From positions 50,130-114,129 of the forward strand of contig JAJFKF010000035.1 in assembly GCA_021773365.1 (NCBI GenBank): 64,000 nucleotides of DNA. The letters are read 5' to 3'. The stretch is from Gammaproteobacteria bacterium (GTDB lineage: Bacteria; Pseudomonadota; Gammaproteobacteria; Steroidobacterales; Steroidobacteraceae). The notes beneath the pieces are model-generated. The model saw only the letters and a list, made by a program, of their open reading frames with translations. It had not been told where the DNA came from and made no database searches. This document shows positions 1 through 9,400 of this stretch, in pieces (positions within the stretch are counted from its first letter, which is position 1; every line of letters begins with the position of its first letter). A program made the position numbers and the translations under genes.

Positions 1-2846
1 TGGATCTGACCCGCACCGAGGACGATGCCCTGCCGTTCCAGGTCTTCGAAGCCAGGGACATCGAACTCTCCGGCGCTTCGGACCTGCAGGAGTTTCTCCA
101 GAATCGGTTGCCGCAGAACTTCTCCGCGGTTTTCGGTGAGTCGGATGATACGGCGGACGTCAAAAGCGACGCTCGCAGAGGTCAGGTGGATCTGCGCGGC
201 TGGGGCGCCGACGAAACCGTGTTTCTGCTCAACGGCCGGCGCATGCCCGCCCAGTATCAGATAACAGATAGCCATGGCGTCAATGCCACCCCCGATCTGC
301 GGGGCATCCCCCTGGGTTCGATCGAGCGCATCGAGATTCTCTCCTCCGCCGCCAGCGCCATCTACGGTGCGGGCGCCACTGGCGGGGTGATCAACATCAT
401 CACTCGCCAGGACTTCAAGGGCGGGCAGCTGGCGGTGGATTACCAGACCCCCGCGGACACGCACGCGCCCCGGCGCAGCGTGAACCTGAGCTACGGCATG
501 GCGCTGCCGTGGGGACTGGGTCTGAGGCTGGGCGGCAGCTACAGCGACAGCGCGCCGCTGACTGCGGGGGACCGCGCGGAGGTGTCCATCGCGCGCTGGC
601 GGCAACTGGCCATGGAGAGAGATCCGGCGCGGGTGATCAATCAGGTGTCCGGAGATCCCTTTCGGACCAGCACGGAAGTGACCGGCGCTACGCCAAATAT
701 CCGGGCCACCTCAACCAGCGGCAATCTCTTTTCCGGTCTTCCCGGAGCGCAGGCCTCCAACTACACCACCGTGCCGGCGGGCTCCACCGGCGGCAGCGCC
801 CTTTCCGCCTATCAGCCCGGCGTCTATAACCTGGAGCTGGCGGAGGGCGCTGCGGGAATCGCTCTGTTCGCGAAAGATTCGACCCTGGGAACCGTAGCTT
901 CGAATCGGACATTGAGTCTGGGCATCGACAAGCACCTGGGTGAACGATGGCGCTGGTCATTGGACGCCCGTTACACCGGGACCGAGAACGAAGGGACTGA
1001 GAGCGGGCAACGATCATTCAGTTCTACTGCTTCCCTTATGAGTAGGCCTCCGGTGCCGGCCGCCGCGCCGACCAATCCCTTCAACCAGACTGTTCGGGTC
1101 AGCCTGGTGGACCCTAACCTGAATCGCGCGGAGCTGCGCGGGCGACAGCGCAGCGAGGGTTGGGTGCTGAGTTCCACGCTGCGAGGCGCGGTAGGCCGGT
1201 GGCGCGGTTTCCTCGATGTCAGCTATGCGGACTACCGGAGTCTGAATTTTTCGCAATCCTTCCTCGAGCCCGATGGCGGCTGGACCGCGGCCTTCCTGTC
1301 GGGTGCCTACAATCCCTTCGTGGATCCGCGTGTGGCCGCACCGGCGGCGCCCGGCTTCTACGAACACTACATTGCAAGCCGAGGTTCCAGTGCCAGCGCC
1401 ACCCGCACTTACCGAGCGGCCATCAAGGCTTCCGGCCCCCTGTTGAGCCTGCCGGCCGGCACGCTGCAACTGACGGCGGGCGTGGATGCGTCGCGCACGG
1501 ATCGCTATCTCACCGAGTCTGACCATCAGTATCTGGACAGCCTGACCGGACAGCCCAGCGTTCCGTCAGGCGGCGCGTCGCCGCCTGCTGAGGACTTTTT
1601 GACTGCTCAGAGCGATCCATTCGTTATCGACATGTACGCCGGCTATGCGGAGGCCACCATACCGCTGTTGTCCGCCGCGCAGGGCGTGCCGCTGATGGAA
1701 CGTCTGGAGCTGTTCGGTTCGGGTCGACTCGCTCGCAGGGTGACAAGCGGTATAGGGGCTCCGGGCGGTATTCTAGGGCCTTCGGGCTTTATCACTGTGC
1801 CGCCGCCGGCTGTAAAGGCCAGCACCACCTCTTACCTTTACGCCTTCGGGCTGCGTTACGAGCCGGCGGAAGGCTTCGCCTTCCGTGCCACACAGAGCAT
1901 CGGTTTCAAGCCCCCAGAGGTCTCCCAACTCGTCCCGGCGGCCGCTCCGCCGTTCTTACCCTTGACCGGCCTCAATGATCCGCTGCGGGATGGTTGGAGC
2001 GGCGTGCTCACGAATACGATGTACGTCACCGGAGGCAATCCCGGCCTGAAGCCCGAGACCACGGATTCGACCAATTTCGGTTTGATTCTCACGCCTCGCC
2101 GGGTGCCGGGCCTGAGAGTGTCGGTGGACTACGTGGAAAGCGTGCGCAACGATGCGATCTCTAGTCTGATGGCGCAGAACGCGATCAACCTGGAGTCGGA
2201 GCTGCCCGGGCTCGTCCAGCGTGGAGCGCCGGATGGCCATCCCAGCGGTGTGGGGCCGATCACCTTCCTGGACCTGCGTAACATCAATCTGGCCCAGATT
2301 GCCTCCAGGAGCGTGGACTTCTCGGTTGAGAAGCGGTGGGAGAACATCCACGGCGGCCGCCTGGTGTTGAGGGCAGCGGCCAGCCGAAACATCAGCTTCA
2401 AGGTACAGCTCACCGATATCGGTCCAGCGGTGGAGCAGGTGCGCAACCCGACCGGCGCCTTCTCCCGGCAGATCGAATGGAACGGCAACGCCCAGGTGCG
2501 CTGGGAGGGTCCGCGGTGGAGCGTGGGGTGGAGCACACGTTACCTGGACTACCTCCTGCTGCCGCAGCCGCCGAACAATCCGACCCAATGGTTCCCGCTG
2601 CAGGGCAGCGACCGCGCGCCGCGGGCGCTGAACCACGATCTGAACGTGAGCTACCGCGCGCCGGCGGTGGAGAACCCGCGCGGCATGCAGGCGCTGCTCT
2701 CCGGCACTTCCATCACCTTCGGCGTGAGGAACGTCTTCGACCGCACGCCCCGCTTCTGGGCCCCCAGCACTGACCGTGGCATTGTTACCTACGACAGCAT
2801 CACGGGCCGCAGCGTCTGGATGCAGCTGCGGCGGGACTTCAACTGA
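1..2846 (+). CDS. TonB-dependent outer-membrane receptor, 5' end outside window
   Basis: The frame is already open at base 3, so the gene starts upstream of the window; the ATG at 108 is internal. The visible part starts in the plug domain (NRLPQNF, then GWGADETVFLLNGRRMPA and GATGGVINIITR, typical plug signatures) and runs through a long beta-barrel to a C-terminal strand ending in RRDFN. It is a close paralogue of the receptor at 20742-24041: both share DLTRTEDDALPFQVF, the LNGRRMPA motif and the last strands. By that comparison roughly the first 150 residues (signal peptide and STN domain) are missing from view. The family imports iron chelates, cofactors or oligomers across the outer membrane using TonB energy. 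The substrate cannot be told from sequence. Any sigma/FecR partner would lie outside the window. Confidence 0.93.
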   Translation, partial: DLTRTEDDALPFQVFEARDIELSGASDLQEFLQNRLPQNFSAVFGESDDTADVKSDARRGQVDLRGWGADETVFLLNGRRMPAQYQITDSHGVNATPDLRGIPLGSIERIEILSSAASAIYGAGATGGVINIITRQDFKGGQLAVDYQTPADTHAPRRSVNLSYGMALPWGLGLRLGGSYSDSAPLTAGDRAEVSIARWRQLAMERDPARVINQVSGDPFRTSTEVTGATPNIRATSTSGNLFSGLPGAQASNYTTVPAGSTGGSALSAYQPGVYNLELAEGAAGIALFAKDSTLGTVASNRTLSLGIDKHLGERWRWSLDARYTGTENEGTESGQRSFSSTASLMSRPPVPAAAPTNPFNQTVRVSLVDPNLNRAELRGRQRSEGWVLSSTLRGAVGRWRGFLDVSYADYRSLNFSQSFLEPDGGWTAAFLSGAYNPFVDPRVAAPAAPGFYEHYIASRGSSASATRTYRAAIKASGPLLSLPAGTLQLTAGVDASRTDRYLTESDHQYLDSLTGQPSVPSGGASPPAEDFLTAQSDPFVIDMYAGYAEATIPLLSAAQGVPLMERLELFGSGRLARRVTSGIGAPGGILGPSGFITVPPPAVKASTTSYLYAFGLRYEPAEGFAFRATQSIGFKPPEVSQLVPAAAPPFLPLTGLNDPLRDGWSGVLTNTMYVTGGNPGLKPETTDSTNFGLILTPRRVPGLRVSVDYVESVRNDAISSLMAQNAINLESELPGLVQRGAPDGHPSGVGPITFLDLRNINLAQIASRSVDFSVEKRWENIHGGRLVLRAAASRNISFKVQLTDIGPAVEQVRNPTGAFSRQIEWNGNAQVRWEGPRWSVGWSTRYLDYLLLPQPPNNPTQWFPLQGSDRAPRALNHDLNVSYRAPAVENPRGMQALLSGTSITFGVRNVFDRTPRFWAPSTDRGIVTYDSITGRSVWMQLRRDFN

Positions 2847-2872
2847 GATCGTCCGGCGACCCCGGAGTCATC

Positions 2873-2974
2873 TTATGTCAGAAATACCGCCCCCAGACCC
2901 AGCAGCGCGGCGAAACCGATTACGTCGGTGAAGGTGGTCAGGACTGATCGCGTAGTGGCCTTGAGCGCCCGTCG
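2873..2974 (-). pseudogene. 3' tail of an MgtE-like magnesium transporter gene
   Basis: On the minus strand an open stretch encodes TTFTDVIGFAALLGLGAVFL followed by a stop at 2873-2875. This resembles the last transmembrane helix of MgtE magnesium transporters, which carries a T-D-V-x-G-F motif. Reading back, the frame meets a stop just beyond position 2974, and no further MgtE sequence is recognisable. It therefore looks like a 30-residue remnant left where a rearrangement joined it to the fragment on the other strand. The match is from memory of the family only. Confidence 0.45.
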
Positions 2975-3431
2975 CTACAGCCCGGTCGCTTCTCTTTATC
3001 CCCAGGCCTCGCTGCTCGATGGCCAGGGCAACACGGATGAAGCGCTGCGGTTCCAGCAGCTCGCGCCGGGTTTCTTCGCTGCGCAATGGATGGCCGATCC
3101 GTCGACCGAACTGCGCGTCAATGCCCGCTCGCTCGATATCGGTGGTGCGCCGCCGCCGCGCGGTGAGACACGCCTGGTGTCGATGGCTGGCGCCGACGTG
3201 GCCAATGAATATCAGGTCGACCCGCAGCTGTCGCTGAACCTTCAGGCCCTCGCCACGGCGACGGCGGGCAACTCCATCGATCCCACCCAGCCCCAGACCG
3301 ATGACTTCAATGCAACCCTGCAGGCCGGCATGGGCTCGCTGCGGCTGTACTCCCTGTGGTGGTACGCGCTGCTGCTGGGCCTTCTGCTCTATCTGACCGA
3401 ACTGGTCTATCGGCGCTGGCCTCGAACCTAG
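2928..3431 (+). pseudogene. C-terminal part of a membrane protein gene, 5' truncated
   Basis: An open frame encodes about 150 plausible residues ending in one transmembrane helix (YALLLGLLLYLTELVYRRW) and a short basic tail. A soluble part that looks extracytoplasmic precedes the helix. The layout resembles the C terminus of BatA-like or other von Willebrand-type membrane proteins, but no catalytic motif is present. The first codons (GTG at 2928) overlap the mgtE-like remnant on the other strand, so the true N-terminal part appears lost at a junction near 2970-2980. The stop lies 14 bases before the start of the giant repeat protein, so the two were probably co-transcribed in the ancestral arrangement. 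Family assignment is weak. Confidence 0.45.
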
Positions 3432-3445
3432 GACCGGATGCACTT

Positions 3446-6400
3446 ATGAACGACATGATTCATTTTCGCGGCTTTTCCCTGTCGCTGGCTTTGACGCTGA
3501 CACTGGCGGCCGGCGCGGTCTGCGCGGCGGCACCCCAGGCGCAGCTGGAGTCGCTGGTCGCAACCCGTCAGATCGACTTCGCCACCGTCGACCCGCTGTA
3601 CCGGGAATCGATGATGCGCGATGGCAGCCTGGATGAGGTGCTGGCGCAGCTGCAGGCCATGTCGAAGGAAAGCGTCCGCTCCAGGCGCGAGCGCAGCAAT
3701 GCGTTGCTGATCGTCAGCCATCTGCAGTGGCGCTTCGGTTTGCGCCAGGATGCGCAGAACACCATCGAGGAAGCCCTGAAAATCGAAACCAGCGCGGACC
3801 TGGCGCTGCAGCAGGCGCGCCTGCTCGAGGCGGCTGGCGAACTGCAGCAGTCCCAGCGCTGGTATGACCAGGCCTTCGCCCTCACCAGCGACAAAACGCG
3901 CAAGGAGAACATTCGCCTGCGCATGACCTTCGTCGCCGTTGGTCAGCAGAATATCGAAGCGCTGGTGCGCCTGGCCCAGAGCCGCGACCGCGATTTCCGT
4001 AACCGCGCTGCCGTGGCGCTGGCGGTGCTGAGCCACTACGACGAGGCTGCGGGGCTCTACCAGGTATACGGCGAGGGGAGCGACCGCTTCCGCCAGCACC
4101 TGCGCCTGGCGCAATGGGCGCTGGAAGCCGGCGATGCCTCGGGTGCGCAGGAAGAGGCCTGGAAGGCGGTGCAGGTGGCCACCCTGGATCGCGATCAGCG
4201 TTATGCCCTGAGTGTTTTGGTGGATGCGTACGAGAAAGACAACACGCTGGAGAAGCTCCTCCAGCGCTTCGAACGCAAGGGCAAGCTCAGTGCCGACGAA
4301 CAGGACATCCGTATCGATCTGCTGCAGAAGCTGGGGCGCTACGATGAGGCCATTCGTTTGTTCAACGAAAGCGGCCGTACCGACATCACGCCGGCCTCGC
4401 GCCGTCAGTTGCTGCGCATGTACAGCGACGCCGGTCAGACCGGACAGATGGTGATCGAATACAAAAAACTCATTGCCGCCGAACCGGAACAGGCAGCCTG
4501 GTCGGAAGGTCTGGCCCAGCACCTCATGGAACAGTCGGACCGTGCTGGCGCCATGCAGGTCTGGCAGTCCTTCATCGATCACAACACCCATGCCGGCGCC
4601 CTGATGGCCGGCGCGGAGGCCATGGCGCGCTTCGGCTTTGACGAGCTGTCGGTTGCCGCCACTGAGAAGGTGATTGCGGTGGAGCCTGCGGCCACCAGCG
4701 AGGCGCTGTTGTTCCGCTTCGAACTGGCCATGCGCCGCGGCAGGACTGCGGAAGCCGAAGCAGTGCTGGCGACGATGAACCGTACCCTGCCACCGGATGC
4801 GGTGGATCGGGTGGATCTGGCCGACGCCTACGAGCGCATCAAGAAACCGCAGGAAGCGCTGCAGGTGATGTCCGCCCTCGACAGCGCCCGCAAGGGTGGG
4901 CTGGGTACCGACGAGCGCATGCGCATGGCCTGGCTGTACGACTCCACTGGCCAGCGCGACAAGGCGATCGAGGTGTGGAAAGGATTGTGGAACGGCCAGG
5001 TGCCCGAAGCCTTCCGCCGCCTGGTGGAAGACCGGCTGGTGACGCTGGCTGCCGAGACCGGTTCGCTGGGTGACCTTGCCGTGGAGCTGGAAACAAAACT
5101 GGCTGAAGGCACGGCGACCAAGAAGGACAGTGGGCTGCTGATCCGTATCTATACCGATACCAACGACTCCGCTTCCGCCATCGAGGTGATCCGCGAATAC
5201 TTCAAGAGCGCCGGCAGAGATGCCGCCGATGTCGAGAGTCTGCGCGAGCAGGCCAACGTCTATCGCGCGCTGGGTCGCCCCAAGGCCTACGAGGCGATCA
5301 CCCGCAAGCTCCTGGTGAGCGATCCGGAGAACAAGGTGGATTACCTGCAATTCCTGGTGCTGAACCAGCTGGAAAGCGGCGCCGAGGCGACGAAGGAAAG
5401 TAACGAACAGCTGATGCAGTGGCTTGGCCAGTTGCGCGGCACCGGCGGGGCGGCCGCGGGCGCTGAGTTCGAAGCGGGCATCATGGTGCTGGCAGGCTTG
5501 GAAGATCGCGCGATCGCCACCTACCGCAACGCGCTGGCCGAAAACCCGGATCACAGCGACAACTACCTGCTGCTCGCCGACTTGCTGAAGAAACGCGGCA
5601 AGGAAGCCGACGCTATCGGTGCGCTGCAGTACCTGATCGAAACCGCCGATCAGGACGATGCCTTCATCGTCGGCGTCGACGGCATCCTCAACATGAAGCC
5701 GCGCGACAAAAGCATCATTGAGTGGGCGCAGCGGCGTGTGCTTGAGCGCCTGACCGCGCGCGACGACAAACTGTACCTGTATGAGTTGCTGGGCGAGCTG
5801 GCAGAAGGTTCGGGCGATACCAACATGTATTTCTCGGCGCTGGAGAACTCGCTGGCGTACGCCAACAGCCGCCGCTCCAATGTGCTGCGCGAACTGATCG
5901 TCGCCAGCGCGCAAAAGTCGCCCATGAACGCGATGATGGGGATCGGTGCGGCCGGCGCCCCGGATCCGCAGCGCAATCTGCGTTACAGCCGCCGCCTGGT
6001 ATCGCTGGGCGAGGAGCTGCCGCCCGAGATCTACACCGACATGGGCAGGGCCTTCCTCAAGATGGGGGATGCGGAGAATGCCGCGGATGCGTTCAACCGC
6101 GCCGTGGACCGCACCGGCGAGGCGAATCTGGTCGAGCAGACCGGCGATCTGTTCATGAACGAGGGGTTCAACCGCCAGGCCAGCACCCAGTACCAGAAGG
6201 CGCTGATCGCCGATGCGGACAATGCTGCGGTGATGCGCAAGCTCGCCGAGGTGCGGGTGCGTCAGGGCGCCAGCGACGAGGCGGAGGACCTGTACACGCG
6301 CGCACTGATGAATGTATTGCAGGGGCTGACGCAGGAGATCGAGCAAGTGGGGCAGGGCGCCGCGCCCGCCTTTGATACCACGGTGACCTACGAGTACCGT

Positions 6401-9400
6401 GAAAACTATATCTGGCTGCTGTCCGGGTTTCTGTTCACGCTGCCGTCGGATCCGGCACGGTTCGCCATGGTGGAGCGTGGTTTCGATGATCTGCTGAGCC
6501 AGTCGATGAAGAATGTGAGTGGTCTGGCGCCCAAGCCGCTGGCCTACTACCCGCGTCTGAAGGCGTATTCGATGTTTGTGCGCGAGGCGGCGCTGCGCAG
6601 CGGCCGCACCGAACTGGCGGACGCGATGGACAGCCGTTTGTTGCGCTACTTCGGCAATGACACCGCCCTGGTGGCCGAGCTGACCCGACAACGCCGGGAG
6701 TGGGGCCTGCCGGCCTCTGCCGTGCGCCTGGCGGCGCAGGCACGGGGGTCGGGCCCGGCGGATGTGTCCTCCGGCGATGATTTATCATTCGAAGCGGTAT
6801 TGCCGTCGAGAATGGCCGCCACCCAGGCGCTGGGCCGCCAGGACTACGAACTCGCCATTGGCCTGGCGCGTTACAACAAGGATCAGGCGCTGGTGCTGAC
6901 GGTCTACCGGGACTGGGCCAAAGCGGCCCTGACCGATACCCGCGTACTGACGCGGGAAATGATGTCGCAGGGTGAGAGGGCGCTGAACGTGGTATCGGTC
7001 CTCGGCGATGCGCGCGGCAAGCTCGATACGGCAGGTTTTGCCAGTCTGTCGCGCTACGTCATCGATCTGGCCCGCGGTCGTCCCGAGTACCAGCGCAAGC
7101 TGCTATATGGCGGCGGAATGCAGCGGCTATTCAAGGGAGGCGGGGATGATTCCTCGCTGCTGCTGGCAATGGAGAAGGCCGCCGGCCGCACATTCATGAG
7201 CGACGAGGAGCTCGGTGACCTGCTCAATGCTCCCGCTGTGCCCTCCCAGCAGGGGGCCATGGGCGGTGGGACATTCGATCTGGCGTACGTGCAAAACCGT
7301 TTGTCCGGCGCGGACCTGATCGACCTGCTGGAGCGTGCCGTCGGCGCGGACGAGGATGACTACGCGCGCAGGGGCATGATTGTCCCGCTGACCACCGCGG
7401 CGCTTTCCAAGCCCCTGAATGCCCAGCAGTCCGGGCGGCTGCTGGACGTCATCAGGAAAAGCGCTCAGGCGCAGAAAACCGGACGCGGTTTCGACCCCAT
7501 GAACTATGTCATGCAACTTCAGCGCGGCGGGTGGTCAGCACAGATCGCGCCGGCAAACATTTCGATTGTCGAACAGATCGACGACTTTCTGGCGACGACG
7601 TATCCGAAGCAGTTCACGGCCGGCGCACTGAAAATCGATAGTTTGATCGCCGAAGGTCGTGAGCGCGAAGCGCTGCCGCTGATCGTTGAGGTGGCGCTGG
7701 GACGCGGAGCAACGGGCGGCAACTCCCGCATCATGGCGATGGGCATGGCGGTGGCGATCATGATGCCGATGTCGAGTGCCACCAGCGCCAGCGCGAACGC
7801 TGATATGAGCGGGCCGGTCACGCAGTATCTGCAGCAGCATGCCGCAACCCTCTTTGGCGAGCACCGCGCTGAGTTCGTGGCCCTGGTGCAGGCAAAGGAA
7901 AAAGAACTGGGGCTGACGCCGGCCACATTCGCCCTGCTGATGGCGGTGGAGGATGCCGATCCGCAAAGTAACCCTCAACGACGTCGGCAGTGGCTGGAAT
8001 CCATGGCTGCTCGTTATCCTGACAAGGAACCGGTGCTGGCTGCCCTCGCACGCGATTACGGCTCGCAGGGGTACGTGGATCAGCAGATCAAGACCCTTGA
8101 ACGTCTGACCGCACTGGCGCCGCGCAAGGTCGAGTATCGCAAGGAACTGTTCCAGCTCTGGAAGCAGCTGGGCAATCCGGTCAATGCCGTGGCCAGCGCC
8201 AACGGCAGGATTGCCGACGTGACGCAGACGCCCGATTCAGGGCGCCAGGCAATGCGCTCCGCCATGCGTAACCAGTCGGCGCTGCAGCGACCCGTTGTCG
8301 CCGGGCCCGTGGAGCAGGTGGTCGCGCTGGAGAACGGAGGCAGCGCGGATGAGGCGCGGCTGGGGCTGCGCAGCCTGCTGCATCAGCTGCCGCCGGCCGG
8401 CGGTGGTTACGACGCCATGCGCATGCAGTACGCGGAGCTGTTCGGACTGGACTGGCAGGTGCCGGAGCCGGCCAGGGAGGCTGCCGCCGATGAGGACGAG
8501 GATGAACTGGATGACTTCTTTATGCCTTCAGGCCGGCGCAGCGCCGTGCCCACCATCGAGGCCCTGAGCCGGGATGAGAAGACACGCAATCCGTACACCC
8601 GCGACGAGAAGTTCCTCGACAAACTGACGGACTATGAATTTTCCATTGCGGAGTTCGAGGCCCAGATCCGTACGTTGCGCCCGCAGGACATCGACGACGA
8701 GTACCTGATGTATGCCCTGCTCGCCGATGCCTACGACAAACATGGTCGCCTGCAGCAGGTGCTCAGCGGGCTGACGGCCAAAGTTCAGACGGGTGCCGCC
8801 AGTGGCAAGGAGCGGGTACTGTGGCTGGAGTTGCTGTGTCGCGCCTCGCAGGTCGATGCCGCCGCGCAGCTGCCGCTGGTGGAGAAGACGGTGGGCGCGG
8901 TCGGAGGCGTCGATGGCTACGAGCAGCTGCTGCTGGCGCGGCTGTACGCCCATGCAGGCAATCAGACGCGCGCCGCCGACATTTATGCCGCAACGGTGAT
9001 GTCCGGCGGCCTTGATATTCGCAGGATGTATGGGGAGTCTGCGCCAACTTTGCTGACCGTTTCCGGCCTGTATGTGGATGCTTCCGAACATCTGGGTGCC
9101 GCGGCGCTCGACCGGTTCGCTGGCATGTTGCTGCAGATCGTGCAGCCGCCCAATGAGGTGGCGGCGGCAGCCGGCGTCTACGAACAGTTCGTAGTGTGGA
9201 TGCTGGAGCAGACTCCACAGTCACCGGTGCTGCAGGCACAGGTCCAGACCCTGATCAACGCAGCGGCAGCCTCCGGAAAATGGTCCCCGGAGACCTATCT
9301 TCAGGCCGCCACCCTGCTGGCCCGGCGCGGTGAACATGAAACCGCGCTGAAGATGCTTGCCCTGAGCCTGCGCGAGCCGGTGGCTGCTGCACAGGCCAAT

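Noticed and set aside
3428..6691. Minus-strand open frame of over 1,000 codons
   Set aside because: It lies fully antisense to the giant repeat gene, shows no motif, and such frames are common opposite high-GC coding DNA.
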